A stretch of DNA of 64,000 nt, taken from Arthrobacter globiformis NBRC 12137. Its GTDB lineage: Bacteria > Actinomycetota > Actinomycetes > Actinomycetales > Micrococcaceae. Positions 52,341 through 61,502 of the stretch are shown piece by piece. Position 1 is the stretch's first letter. The number at the start of each line of letters is the position of its first letter. The position numbers were made by a program, and so were the translations under genes. Below the pieces are notes generated by a model that searched no databases, was not told where the DNA came from, and saw only the letters and a list, made by a program, of their open reading frames with translations. The stretch lies in the NCBI RefSeq assembly GCF_000238915.1, contig NZ_BAEG01000047.1, positions 46,376 to 110,375 on the forward strand, in the 5' to 3' direction.

Positions 52341-52378
52341 GAAGAACCCCGCTGCACGGTTGTGCAGCGGGGTTCTTC
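52341..52378 (-). terminator. Terminator of the 117-residue protein gene
   Basis: A perfect 17-base stem (52341-52357 with 52362-52378) and GGTT loop, 25 bases beyond the stop on the minus strand. Confidence 0.8.
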
Positions 52379-52403
52379 GCTGCCTGTGCCGACAGCTGGG
52401 GTG

Positions 52404-52757
52404 TTACTCGGAGCCGGACTTCTGGTCCCGGTCGAGAAGGTTCTTCTTGATCTCGTCCAGTTTCTCCTTGATGACCCGCTCCGCATCCGAGATCGTCTTC
52501 CCTGCGCTGCTCAGCGGGTCCAGCTGCACGTACACCTCGTGCGCCACGGGCAGGTCATACTCGTCCTTCAGGTGCGTCCCGCCGCCGACCCCTTCCAGGC
52601 TCAGGTACACCTGGGCGTCGGTGCGGGCGATTCCGGCGATCCTGCCGAACACCACGGTGAAATCGTTCGGCTGAAAGCTGACCGTCTGGCCAACGTGGCT
52701 GCGGTCAAGCTCCCCCGCCGTCACGGCCTTTTCGTACTGGCTTCCGCTGTAGTTCAT
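52404..52757 (-). CDS. Hypothetical cytosolic protein of 117 residues
   Basis: Starts MNYSGSQYEKAVTAGELDRS with a GAGGAG six bases upstream. It has a beta-rich middle (VGQTVSFQPNDFTVVFGRIA) and a charged C-terminal helix (ERVIKEKLDEIKKNLLDRDQ). No cysteine, no membrane helix, no named domain recognised. The strong start and terminator show that it is a real gene. Confidence 0.8.
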   Translation of the reverse strand: MNYSGSQYEKAVTAGELDRSHVGQTVSFQPNDFTVVFGRIAGIARTDAQVYLSLEGVGGGTHLKDEYDLPVAHEVYVQLDPLSSAGKTISDAERVIKEKLDEIKKNLLDRDQKSGSE

Positions 52758-52861
52758 CGCTACTCCTCAATTTGGGCGTGGTGACTTACGCCAGCAGTCT
52801 ATGGCGGACGGGCGGCACGCGCTTGAATGGTTGCAGATCTTTTCGCGGGCAGGAGTCACAC

Positions 52862-53443
52862 ATGAACGCCAAGGGCACCAGGAGCACGGACTACGCCTTC
52901 GTCACGGTCTGGCGGGTGGCAGGGACCACGGATGACGTCGCCGAAATCCTGGGCGATCCTGTCGGACTGGCCACCTGGTGGCCCTCCGTGTACCTCAGCG
53001 TGGACCCCATCCATCCGGGCACGGAGAACGGTGTGGGGCGGATGGCCAGGCTCCACACCAAGGGCTGGCTCCCTTACACCCTCCGCTGGACGCTGACCGT
53101 CACGGAACCGATCACCAGCAGCGGCTTCGCGATCCGCGCAACCGGCGACCTGGACGGGACAGGGCGCTGGACGTTCGAGCAGGACGGACCGGAAGTCCTG
53201 ATCACCTACGACTGGCGGGTCAGTGCCACCAAGCCGCTGCTGAGGCGGCTCAGCTGGCTGCTGAAGCCCGGCTTCGCGGCCAACCACCGCTGGGCAATGG
53301 CCCGCGGGCAGGAGAGCCTTGCGCTGGAGCTGCGCCGCCGGCGCGCGGGCACCGGTCCGCATTCCGTCCCCGCGCCACCGCCGCCCACGTTCCCGCGGGT
53401 GGCGGGGCGTGGGCGGCGGAGGGACCGGCGGATTCGTGGCTAG
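52862..53443 (+). CDS. SRPBCC/START-like ligand-binding protein
   Basis: A 193-residue protein with the helix-grip pattern of polyketide cyclase/START proteins (VTVWRVAGTTDDVAEILGDP, WWPSVYLSV, GVGRMARLHTKGWLPYTLRW, AMARGQESLALELRRR). The C-terminal 25 residues are Pro/Arg-rich. AGGAG precedes ATG 52862. The stop overlaps the end of the convergent RND gene by 4 bases. Ligand unknown. Confidence 0.85.
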   Translation: MNAKGTRSTDYAFVTVWRVAGTTDDVAEILGDPVGLATWWPSVYLSVDPIHPGTENGVGRMARLHTKGWLPYTLRWTLTVTEPITSSGFAIRATGDLDGTGRWTFEQDGPEVLITYDWRVSATKPLLRRLSWLLKPGFAANHRWAMARGQESLALELRRRRAGTGPHSVPAPPPPTFPRVAGRGRRRDRRIRG

Positions 53444-56400
53444 GCGTTAGCCAGTACGGGCTCCGGCGGTGCCTGGTTCCGGCTGGCCTTCGGCTTGGCG
53501 AACCGCAGGTACAGCGACGGGACAACGAACAGGTTGAGCAGCGTGGACGTTACCAGCCCGCCGAGGATCACCAGGGCCATGGGATGTTCAATCTCATGGC
53601 CGGGGATGTTCCCCAGGACCACCAGCGGCACCAGGGCAAGCCCCGTGGCCAGGGTGGTCATGAGGATCGGCGAGAGGCGTTCCCCGGCGCCCCGCAGCAC
53701 CAGTTCGGGACCGAACTTTTCACCCTCATATTTCTCCAGATGCTGGCAGTGATTGACGAGCAGGATGCCGTTCCTGGCAGCGATTCCCATGACCGTCAGG
53801 AAGCCCACAATGGACCCCAGTGACAGCACGCCTCCGCCCATGAAGGCGGCGAATACTCCGCCCACCAGGGCAATCGGGAGCGTGAGGATCACCAGCGTCG
53901 CCAGCCGCCAGCTTCCGAAGGCCACCTGCAGGAGCAGGTAGATCACGGCGAGCGCCCCGATGGCGAGTGTCAGGAGGGTGTTGGTCGCCGCCTGGCGCTC
54001 CTGGAACTCACCCAGGATCTGCGTCCGGAAGCCCGGAGGCAGCTCAACCTTCTTGAGCCCTTCCTCCATGGCCGCAACCACGTTGCCCAGGGTGCCTTCC
54101 TTCACGTTGGCCTGGATATCAATCCGCCTGGAGTGCGCATCGCGCTGGATGACGTTCGGGGTCGGCTTGACCTGGACGCTGGCCACGTCGGACAGCAGGA
54201 TCTTCTGCCCGCTCGGTGTATCGATGGGCAGGTTCCGGATGGCCGTGATATCGGAACGGACCTCCGGCGGGCTCCAGACCTGGACGTCGTATGCCTTGCC
54301 GCCCCGGTAGACGTCGCCGACTTCCTCGCCGGCCACCATGGTTGCTGCGGCCCGGCGGACGTCGCCCGGCTTCAGCCCGTAGCTCTGGGCCTTTGCCAGA
54401 TCAACCTCGATATTGATCTGCGGAATGTCCTTTTGCAGGGCCGTCTGGACGTCAATGGCCCCTTCGGTTCCGTCAAAGATCGCATGGATCTCCGCCGCCT
54501 TTGAGCGCAGGAGAGCCAGGTCGTCCCCGTAAAGCCGGACGACGACGGCGTTGCTGGCACCGGTGAGAACCTCGCGGATTCTTTCCTTCAGGTAGGTCTG
54601 GACGTCGCGGACGATGCCGGGATAGCCATCCACCACTTCATGGATGGACTTCAGTGTCTGGTCATAGTCCACGGCGGGGTCGATGCTGATCCAGTTCTCA
54701 CCGAAGTACACGCCCACGACCTCGTCGGCGTTGAAGGCCTGCCCGATGTGGGAGCCGCAGTTCCGGACACCCTTAATGGTGAGCAGTTCCTCGCAGGCCT
54801 TCTGGCTGACGCGGTACTCCTCCGTGACCGACGTGCCCGGCTGGGTCAGCCAGTGCATCAGGAAGTCGCGTTCCTTGAAGTCAGGCAGCAGCGATTGCCC
54901 AAGCAGCGGTGCCGTGACAGCACCGATGGCCGCCATGGCCCCGAAGGTGGCGTACCCCGCCACGGGCCGCCTCACCATCCGGCTCAGGACGGCGCGGTAG
55001 CCGCGTTTCAGCACCCTCACCAGCGGAGGTTCCTGTTCCTTCAGCGGAACTTTCCGCATGAAGATCAGTGCCAGCGCGGGTGTGACGGTCAGTGCCACGA
55101 GCATCGATGCCAGCACCGCCAGGGTGTAGGAGATGGCCAGCGGCCTGAAGAAGGCCCCGGTCAGTCCCTGGAGGAAGAAGATCGGCACCGCCGCAGCGAT
55201 GATGATCAACGTGGCATAGATGATCGGACCGCGGACCTCAAGGGAGGCTTCCAGGACCACTGAGGCCGTGGACCGCGTCCCGCCCTCCGCCCGGTGCTGC
55301 CGGAGTCTTCGGATGATGTTCTCGATGTCGATAATCGCATCATCCACCACCACCCCGACGGCAATCACCAGCCCCGCCAGGACCATGGTGTTCACCGATG
55401 CTCCAGTGAGGTAGAGGACGGAGGCCGCCGTCACCAGCGACAGCGGGATGGCGATCAGGCTGATCAGCGCCGTCCGCCACTGGAAGAGGAACGCGCCGAG
55501 CACCAGGATTACGAGGATGCAGCCCAGCATCAGCGCGCGGCTGAGGTTGTTCAGGGATTCCTCGATGAACGTTGCCGGTCGGAAGATCTCCGTGTCGATG
55601 GTGATGCCGCTGAGTCCCGGCTCCATCTGCTCCAGCGCCGCCTCAACACCCCTGGTGACTTCCAGGGTGTTGCCCCACGGAAGTTTCTCCACGATGAGCA
55701 TCAGCCCTTCGCCCTGGTTGATCACGGCGTCGCCAATGAGCGGCTGGTGGTCCTCCACCACATTGGCCACGTCACCAAGGCGGAGCGGCTTCCCGTTCTT
55801 CTCCTCGATGGTGACCTCCGCAAGATCCTTCGGTGTGGTGATCGGCAGCACGTGCTGGATGCTGAGCCGCTGGTTGGGCGTCTCTAAGTGGCCGCCGGTA
55901 CCGATGACGGACCCCGGTGAGTACTGCAACAGGCCCGCGTCAAGGGCGTTGGCGGTCACTTCCATGACCTGGTTCAGGCTGACATCATTGGCCTTCAGTT
56001 TCTCCGGAATCGCCTGCACCTGCAGCATCTGCAGGCGCTCACCCCAGATGGCTATGTTGGCCACACCGGGGACACGCAGCAGGTGGGCCCGGATCTTCCA
56101 GTAAGTGATCATGGACATTTCCATGAGCGACCGCTGATCCGATGTCAGACCGATCTTCATGACCCGGCTGGTGGACGAAAGCGGCTGCAGCATCACCGGC
56201 GGGGCCGCCCAGGTGGGCAGCGACGGCGTGACGGTGGCGATCCGCTCCGAAACCAGCTGGCGGGCCTTGAGGAGGTCCGCCCCCGGAGCGAAGATCAGCA
56301 CGATTGAGGACAGCTGCTCCACGGACTTGGAGCGGATCTCGTCCAGACCCTCGACGCCGTTCAGTGCGTCTTCGAGCGGGACGGTCACCAGCTGCTCGAC

Positions 56401-56577
56401 CTCGGCAGCGGTGAGGCCGATGGCGATGGTCTGGATCTCCACCTTCGGCGGGGCAAATTCGGGAAAGACGTCCACCGAGGCCGTGCTGAGCTGGACGCCG
56501 CCGAACGCCATCATTGCCACCGCGATGGCCACCACCAAGGCGCGGAATTTCAGGCTGAACCCGACAATCCGGCGCAT
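53440..56577 (-). CDS. RND-family permease, heavy-metal efflux (CzcA/CusA) type, complete
   Basis: A 1045-residue transporter with the RND layout: helix 1, 270-residue outer loop, helices 2-6, a second outer loop, and helices 8-12. Helix 4 has the HME acidic set GVVVDDAIIDIENIIRRL, helix 10 reads GIAARNGILLVNH, and N-terminal motifs VDVFPEFAPPKVEIQT and LSSTSRVMKIGL are typical of CzcA. It should export metal ions or organics using protons. ATG 56577 lies one base after the small lipoprotein stop. RND pumps of this type are normal in diderms; no outer-membrane partner is encoded here. Confidence 0.93.
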   Translation of the reverse strand: MRRIVGFSLKFRALVVAIAVAMMAFGGVQLSTASVDVFPEFAPPKVEIQTIAIGLTAAEVEQLVTVPLEDALNGVEGLDEIRSKSVEQLSSIVLIFAPGADLLKARQLVSERIATVTPSLPTWAAPPVMLQPLSSTSRVMKIGLTSDQRSLMEMSMITYWKIRAHLLRVPGVANIAIWGERLQMLQVQAIPEKLKANDVSLNQVMEVTANALDAGLLQYSPGSVIGTGGHLETPNQRLSIQHVLPITTPKDLAEVTIEEKNGKPLRLGDVANVVEDHQPLIGDAVINQGEGLMLIVEKLPWGNTLEVTRGVEAALEQMEPGLSGITIDTEIFRPATFIEESLNNLSRALMLGCILVILVLGAFLFQWRTALISLIAIPLSLVTAASVLYLTGASVNTMVLAGLVIAVGVVVDDAIIDIENIIRRLRQHRAEGGTRSTASVVLEASLEVRGPIIYATLIIIAAAVPIFFLQGLTGAFFRPLAISYTLAVLASMLVALTVTPALALIFMRKVPLKEQEPPLVRVLKRGYRAVLSRMVRRPVAGYATFGAMAAIGAVTAPLLGQSLLPDFKERDFLMHWLTQPGTSVTEEYRVSQKACEELLTIKGVRNCGSHIGQAFNADEVVGVYFGENWISIDPAVDYDQTLKSIHEVVDGYPGIVRDVQTYLKERIREVLTGASNAVVVRLYGDDLALLRSKAAEIHAIFDGTEGAIDVQTALQKDIPQINIEVDLAKAQSYGLKPGDVRRAAATMVAGEEVGDVYRGGKAYDVQVWSPPEVRSDITAIRNLPIDTPSGQKILLSDVASVQVKPTPNVIQRDAHSRRIDIQANVKEGTLGNVVAAMEEGLKKVELPPGFRTQILGEFQERQAATNTLLTLAIGALAVIYLLLQVAFGSWRLATLVILTLPIALVGGVFAAFMGGGVLSLGSIVGFLTVMGIAARNGILLVNHCQHLEKYEGEKFGPELVLRGAGERLSPILMTTLATGLALVPLVVLGNIPGHEIEHPMALVILGGLVTSTLLNLFVVPSLYLRFAKPKASRNQAPPEPVLANA

Positions 56578-56578
56578 G

Positions 56579-57031
56579 TCAGTGACCCTTAGTGCCGAAT
56601 TCGGCGCCGAACAGTTCCGCGGCACCAACGGTGACTACATCGGTTCCTGCAGGCGGACCGGACCGGAGCTGGACCTTGTTGTCGACGATCTTGTCCACGG
56701 TCACCGCGGCCCGGATGTACGTCCGCGGCTCGGGGTTCGTGTAGACCCAGGTCTTGCCGTTGGCGTCGTAGACCAGTGCTCCGTAGGGCACCTGCAGCGG
56801 ACTGCCTTCACCCTTGGCCACCTTCACCGTGGTCACTGACAGCCTTTCCACTGCCTTGTCGGTCAGCGTCAGCTTGTTCAGGTCAGGGCCGGCCTTTTCC
56901 ATGGTTGACGCTGCCTGCCCGGCGGGTGTCGCCGCAGTTTTCACTGTCGCACAGCCGGCGAGGCTCATTGATGCTGCGCAGGCCAGCACGAGAACAGAAC
57001 GCCAGCCCCCAAAACCACTCTTGCTTTTCAT
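56579..57031 (-). CDS. Mini periplasmic-adaptor-like lipoprotein
   Basis: A 150-residue lipoprotein: signal sequence with lipobox SLAGC (Cys 27). Residues about 75-150 (LQVPYGALVYDANGKTWVY, VDNKVQLRSGPPAGTDVVTV) match the C-terminal membrane-proximal beta-domain of HlyD/CusB adaptors. The coiled-coil hairpin and lipoyl parts of normal adaptors (350-400 residues) are missing. It overlaps the upstream RND gene by ATGA and is one base from the downstream RND gene, so it is expected to work with both, anchored on the outer face of the membrane. Confidence 0.85.
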   Translation of the reverse strand: MKSKSGFGGWRSVLVLACAASMSLAGCATVKTAATPAGQAASTMEKAGPDLNKLTLTDKAVERLSVTTVKVAKGEGSPLQVPYGALVYDANGKTWVYTNPEPRTYIRAAVTVDKIVDNKVQLRSGPPAGTDVVTVGAAELFGAEFGTKGH

Positions 57032-60000
57032 GACAATTCCGACCTCTCTGCCAGAACCGGTCCATTGTTGTTCACCAATGAGCTCCCCCAGTCCGTGTTG
57101 GTGCGTGGACCAATGCGGAGGAAGAGGATCGGCAGAATAAATAGGGTCAGCAGGGCCGAGGTGATAAGCCCGCCCCACACAACCAGCGCCAGCGGAAGGA
57201 GCATGCCTCCGCCGACCGGCCCGCCCAGGAGCACCAGGGGCACCAGCGCCAGCCCGGTGATCACGGTGGTCAGAACAGTCGGCATCAGCCGTTCCCCGGC
57301 CGCCTGCCGCATCAGGTGCGCCGGCGACTCCGACGGGGCACGGGACTGCAGGGACTGGTACGTTCCCATCAGCATGATCACGTCCCGGACTGCCAGGGCG
57401 AGCACCGCCGCCAGGGCCACCAGCACGTAGACCGAGCCGAAACCGCCGGCCAGGTCCGCAGCAAGGATGCCGCCGGACAGTGCCACCGGAAGCAGCACGA
57501 AGACCAGCCCCGCGAGCCGCCAGTTGCCGAGGACCGTCAGCAGAAGGACCAGGATGCCGGCTGCTGCCGCCAGGGCGAGCCACCAGATGAACGCGCCGGC
57601 GGCCTCCTTTTCGGCGTACTGCGGCGGGATCTCAGCATGGTACTCCACCGGGAACTGCATTCCCTTGATGGCGGCCTGGACGTCCCTGGTGACGTCACCG
57701 AGATTGCGGCCCTGGATGTTGGCCACGACATCGATGCGCCGGGAGGTGTCGTCATGGTGGATCACGGTCTGGTTCGGGCGGAGCGTGACCGTGGCCACGT
57801 CACCCAGCCTGACCTGCCCGCCTTCAGGCTTGTCGACCATCATTTCCGTAACACTGGTCAGGCTGTTGCGGGTGGATTCCGTGCCCTTGACGATCACCTG
57901 GAACACCTTTTGCTGCTCGAACAGGTACCCGACCTCGATGCCCTGCAGGACGGTGGCAGCCGCCCGCCTGACATCGCCCGGCTTGATGCCCTGCTTCTGC
58001 GCCTTGGCGAGGTCAACCTCGATCTCCGCAACAGGCTGGTCTACGGTGACATCCACCTGCGGCTCAACCACGCCGTCGGTACGCGACAGGATCCCGCGGA
58101 TTTCATCTGCCTTCTGGCGCAGGATGTCCAGGTCCACGCCGTAGACGCGCACCCTGAACTGGCGGTTGTCGATTGCGCTGGCGGCAGCAACCTGCTGCTC
58201 CGGGTAGGTGGTTACCTTCGCCGTCAGGCCCGGGTACCCCTCAACAATCTCGCGAACATCAGAGCGCACCCTGCTGATGTTGGCGCCGTCCTCCATGGTC
58301 ACCCAGAGTTCGCCGGCATTGACGTCAGAGGAGGTGTCGGAGGTAATGGCGCGTCCCACGTGGCCGCCCACGGAGGAGACTCCGCGGATTGCGCTGAGCT
58401 CTTCGCTGGCGCTGGTCATCACCCTGTTCATCACTTCGGTCCCTGTGCTTGCCGCCGACTCCCATTCGACAAGGAGGGTCCGGTCGGGAACAGCCGCCAC
58501 AACGGGAAGCTCCTTCGTGGCGCCGGGCACGATTGCAAGTGCGGCTATTGCCATCGCCGCAGCCGCAAGGGCGAACACTGCGGCCACCGTTCCGGTGAAC
58601 GCCCTCGCCGAGCGCTCATAGCCGAGCCGGGCCTTCCGGATTACCGAAAGGCTGCGCCGGGCCCGCCTGTGACCCCGCAGCAGCAGGCTCGCAAGGGCCG
58701 GTGTGACTGTCAGGGCGACGAGCATCGCCACGGCAGTTGCCAGCAGGTAAGAGAGCACGAGGGGCTTCAGGAACGCCCCTTCCACGCCCGGCACAAACAG
58801 TGCCGGTGCCAGGGCAAGCAGCGCGGTGAGGCCGGCGAACAGGACCGGCACGCGGGACCGCTGCAGACCGTGGGCAAGCAGGGCTTCACGCGACACCCGG
58901 TCATCGGCCGATTCCCGCCTGAAGCTGTGGAGGTCGGTGATGACATCGCCGATGACGAGGACGAGGGCAAGTACCAGACCCGAGAACGCCATGATGTTCA
59001 GGACCGCTCCCTGGAACTGCAGCACTAGCGCAGCAGCCGTGGCCGCCACGGAGATGGCCACGAAGGCCAGCAGGGCGTAACGCCAGGACCGGAACGCGAG
59101 GCCGATCGCCGCGGTAACCACGAGGAGGCTGACCAGCAGGGCAAGTCCCAGGCTGCCTACGGCGGACTCAACAAACGTGGCCGGCCGGAACACGGTGGAG
59201 TCCACAGTGATGCCGGAGAGGCCCGGACGCAGACCGTCCAGTACCGCCTCAACGCCCTTTGTCACGTCCGCAACACTGGTGTCCGGGAACTTCTCGATGA
59301 CCAGCAGCAGGCCGGGCGACTTGCCGGTGACAGCGTCGCCGATCAGGGGCTGGTGGTCCTCGCTCAGGGTGGTGACGTCGGACAGCGTCAGCGTCTTGTC
59401 AGAGGCGCCCTCAACGCTGACCTTGCCGAGATCCTCAGGCGTCCGGATCGGCAGCACATGCTGGATGCCGATGCGCTGGTTGGCGGATTCGAGGAATCCG
59501 CCCGTACCCGGGGTCGAAGCTTCAAGGAAACTCAGGGGGGACACCCACACCGCGTTGCCGGCGGTCTCGACCACCTGGTTGAGGGTGACGTTCTTCGCCC
59601 GGAGCTGTTTGGGGTCCACCTGAACCTGCAGCTGCTGTTCGCGCTGGCCGTAGATGGAGACATTTGCCACCCCCGGGACACCCATCAGCGCCGGCTTGAC
59701 GTCCCAGCGGGCCAGGACCGACATGTCGATTGGCGAGACGTCCTGGGACGTCATCTGCACCATCATGACGCGGCTCGTCGAGGAGAGCGGCTGCATCAGC
59801 ACCGGCGGAGACGACACGTTGGGCAGCGCGAAAGCCTGCGTCAGGCGCTCGGCAACGAGCTGCCGGGCGCGGAGAATATCGGTGCCGGGCTCAAAAACCA
59901 TCTCAATGGAGGAAAGGCCCGGGACTGACTTCGAACGTATTTCGTCGAGCCAGGCAACTCCGTTCAGGAGGTCGGCCTCCATGGGTGAGGTAATAAGCTG

Positions 60001-60186
60001 TTCGACCTCAACGGCGGACAGGCCCAGTGCCTCGGTTTGAATTTCCACGTGCGGTGGAGAGAATTCTGGAAGATTATCCACTGACATTGACGGCAGGGTC
60101 GTTAAACCGAACCCTAAAACACCGGCAGCAGCGGCTAAAACGATCAATCGAAACTTTAGACTCCAGCGGACAAGCCAACCGGTCAT
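57028..60186 (-). CDS. RND-family permease, second and divergent copy
   Basis: A 1052-residue RND permease, aligned over its whole length with the other pump (LPEFSPPHVEIQTEALGLSA, LSSTSRVMMVQM, EVDLAKAQKQGIKPGDVRRA). Helix 4 is changed to LALVLVIGDVITDLHSFRR, so only one Asp of the DD pair remains and the conserved Asn/Glu is lost. Helix 10 reads LALAVRDVIMLMG. Proton translocation may be impaired and the protein may pair with the other pump, as in heteromeric MdtB/MdtC. The start is ATG 60186; ATG 60201 (GGAG upstream, inside hairpin) is an alternative. First gene of the operon. Confidence 0.9.
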   Translation of the reverse strand: MTGWLVRWSLKFRLIVLAAAAGVLGFGLTTLPSMSVDNLPEFSPPHVEIQTEALGLSAVEVEQLITSPMEADLLNGVAWLDEIRSKSVPGLSSIEMVFEPGTDILRARQLVAERLTQAFALPNVSSPPVLMQPLSSTSRVMMVQMTSQDVSPIDMSVLARWDVKPALMGVPGVANVSIYGQREQQLQVQVDPKQLRAKNVTLNQVVETAGNAVWVSPLSFLEASTPGTGGFLESANQRIGIQHVLPIRTPEDLGKVSVEGASDKTLTLSDVTTLSEDHQPLIGDAVTGKSPGLLLVIEKFPDTSVADVTKGVEAVLDGLRPGLSGITVDSTVFRPATFVESAVGSLGLALLVSLLVVTAAIGLAFRSWRYALLAFVAISVAATAAALVLQFQGAVLNIMAFSGLVLALVLVIGDVITDLHSFRRESADDRVSREALLAHGLQRSRVPVLFAGLTALLALAPALFVPGVEGAFLKPLVLSYLLATAVAMLVALTVTPALASLLLRGHRRARRSLSVIRKARLGYERSARAFTGTVAAVFALAAAAMAIAALAIVPGATKELPVVAAVPDRTLLVEWESAASTGTEVMNRVMTSASEELSAIRGVSSVGGHVGRAITSDTSSDVNAGELWVTMEDGANISRVRSDVREIVEGYPGLTAKVTTYPEQQVAAASAIDNRQFRVRVYGVDLDILRQKADEIRGILSRTDGVVEPQVDVTVDQPVAEIEVDLAKAQKQGIKPGDVRRAAATVLQGIEVGYLFEQQKVFQVIVKGTESTRNSLTSVTEMMVDKPEGGQVRLGDVATVTLRPNQTVIHHDDTSRRIDVVANIQGRNLGDVTRDVQAAIKGMQFPVEYHAEIPPQYAEKEAAGAFIWWLALAAAAGILVLLLTVLGNWRLAGLVFVLLPVALSGGILAADLAGGFGSVYVLVALAAVLALAVRDVIMLMGTYQSLQSRAPSESPAHLMRQAAGERLMPTVLTTVITGLALVPLVLLGGPVGGGMLLPLALVVWGGLITSALLTLFILPILFLRIGPRTNTDWGSSLVNNNGPVLAERSELS

Positions 60187-60205
60187 AACCTCAGCCCCCA
60201 TCGTT

Positions 60206-60410
60206 ATTGGCTCCGGCGGCGTTGCCGGAACCAATGACTGATGCGCCTCTTAAGGTACGTCCACAGCGGCGTTGCTGTGGACGAGTGCCGAGCTGTCTCC
60301 CCGCAACCCTGCGTGTCCCCCTTACCGGAGGACACTTCTGGCCAAGGGAGTGATGATGGACCGCGGCCAGACTATGAGCGTTATTTCCTAGCCGGCTTTC
60401 CCTGCCGGCT
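60206..60410 (-). promoter_or_regulatory. Structured 5' leader of the RND operon
   Basis: Five stems can form in the transcript before the first RND gene. Nearest the gene: 60206-60217 with 60224-60235 (12 bp, one G-U). Next: 60258-60267 with 60274-60283 (10 bp). Both have the hexaloop AACGCC on the mRNA strand. Further up: 60313-60318/60330-60335, 60337-60343/60365-60371 and 60390-60396/60404-60410. The first stem contains GGAG, the ribosome-binding site of a possible start at 60201. I recognise no known riboswitch. The 60411-60634 part is AT-richer and should contain the operon promoter. Confidence 0.6.
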
Positions 60411-60634
60411 TTTCGATTTCTACGCAAAATTGGACAAGCGAGACCAAGATCAGTTTGGCACACCGAAATCTGCAGATCAACGCAACATTTGCGCTGAAAT
60501 TAGCCAATTCTGCGCCACCGAAGTGGTTTATCGTTGCATCACCGTCGGCAGAAACCGGTTTGGGCCGAACGGATGGAGCCTGCGGGCCGATGTCACAATC
60601 CGGACATCAAATCCGGGTGTCCGCCGCGCCATCG

Positions 60635-60663
60635 TTGACTCCGGCAGGAACGCCCGCAATGTT
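60635..60663 (+). promoter_or_regulatory. Leaderless promoter of the DUF4232 gene
   Basis: TTGACT (60635-60640) and AATGTT (60658-60663) with 17 bases between; the ATG at 60670 coincides with the expected transcription start. Confidence 0.6.
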
Positions 60664-60669
60664 AGAGCC

Positions 60670-61344
60670 ATGAGGCCACAGCGAATCACCAAAGGACTAA
60701 TAGGTACGACGGCGGCTGCCGCACTGGCGCTGCTACTCGCCGCCTGCGGGCCAAGCCAGCCCGCCAGCCAGGGGACTACCGAACCGGCACCCGGCTCAGC
60801 CACCCCGAGCACCCAGTCGGCCCCCGAAACTTCCGCGCCGTCGTCGTCCTCTGCCGCCCCCGCCCAACCCCAACCAGCGTCCCCGACGGCCACTTCAGCG
60901 GCACCCCAGTCCACCGCCGCCGGCACCCAGCTGTGCAAGGCCTCCGGACTGAAGGCCACCACGGACGCCACAGGCGGCGGTGCCGCCGGCAGCGTTTATA
61001 TGGAGCTGATCCTGACCAACAGCGGCAAATCCGCCTGCCACCTGAAGGGCTTCGCCGGTGTGTCGCTGACCACCGGGCCCAACGGGCAGCCGATCGGGGC
61101 ACCGGCGCAGCGCGATACCTCCGTCGCCGTCCAGGACGTCCTGCTGGCGCCCGGGAAGTCCGGCACGGCGGTGCTCCGTTACACCCAGGCGGGGAACTAC
61201 CCGGACTGCGCCAAGACCGCAGCCGCCGGCTTCCGGGTCTACCCGCCGGAGGACACCGCGTCGCTGTTCGTGGCACGGCCCTCGGATGCCTGCAGCAATG
61301 CCTCGATTGAGCTCCTGAGCATCGGCGCGTTCCAGGCCCGCTAG
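60670..61344 (+). CDS. DUF4232 lipoprotein
   Basis: A 224-residue lipoprotein: signal peptide with lipobox LLAAC (Cys 26), a Ser/Pro/Ala/Thr-rich linker (about 30-85), and a C-terminal DUF4232 beta-domain (LCKASGLKATTDATGGG, LTNSGKSACHLKGFAGVSL, RVYPPEDTASLFV) with four cysteines likely forming disulfides. It should be tethered outside the membrane. ATG 60670 fits the leaderless promoter; longer upstream frames have no support. Function unknown; such proteins are widespread in Actinobacteria. Confidence 0.9.
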   Translation: MRPQRITKGLIGTTAAAALALLLAACGPSQPASQGTTEPAPGSATPSTQSAPETSAPSSSSAAPAQPQPASPTATSAAPQSTAAGTQLCKASGLKATTDATGGGAAGSVYMELILTNSGKSACHLKGFAGVSLTTGPNGQPIGAPAQRDTSVAVQDVLLAPGKSGTAVLRYTQAGNYPDCAKTAAAGFRVYPPEDTASLFVARPSDACSNASIELLSIGAFQAR

Positions 61345-61502
61345 GGCAAAGTCTGCCGCAACCACCCTGCCCTCCTGCAAGCCTGTTCCGCCCCCAACTT
61401 CGTAAGTACACTTACGGTTAGTCGGGGTCCTGGCTGGCAGGGCGGGGCCAGCCGCGGGAACGCCTCGCGACAAAGACGCAGGCCAAAGGCAGGTTGAGAC
61501 AC

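Noticed and set aside
57316..59028. A 570-codon plus-strand frame
   Set aside because: Antisense to the RND permease, low-complexity translation.
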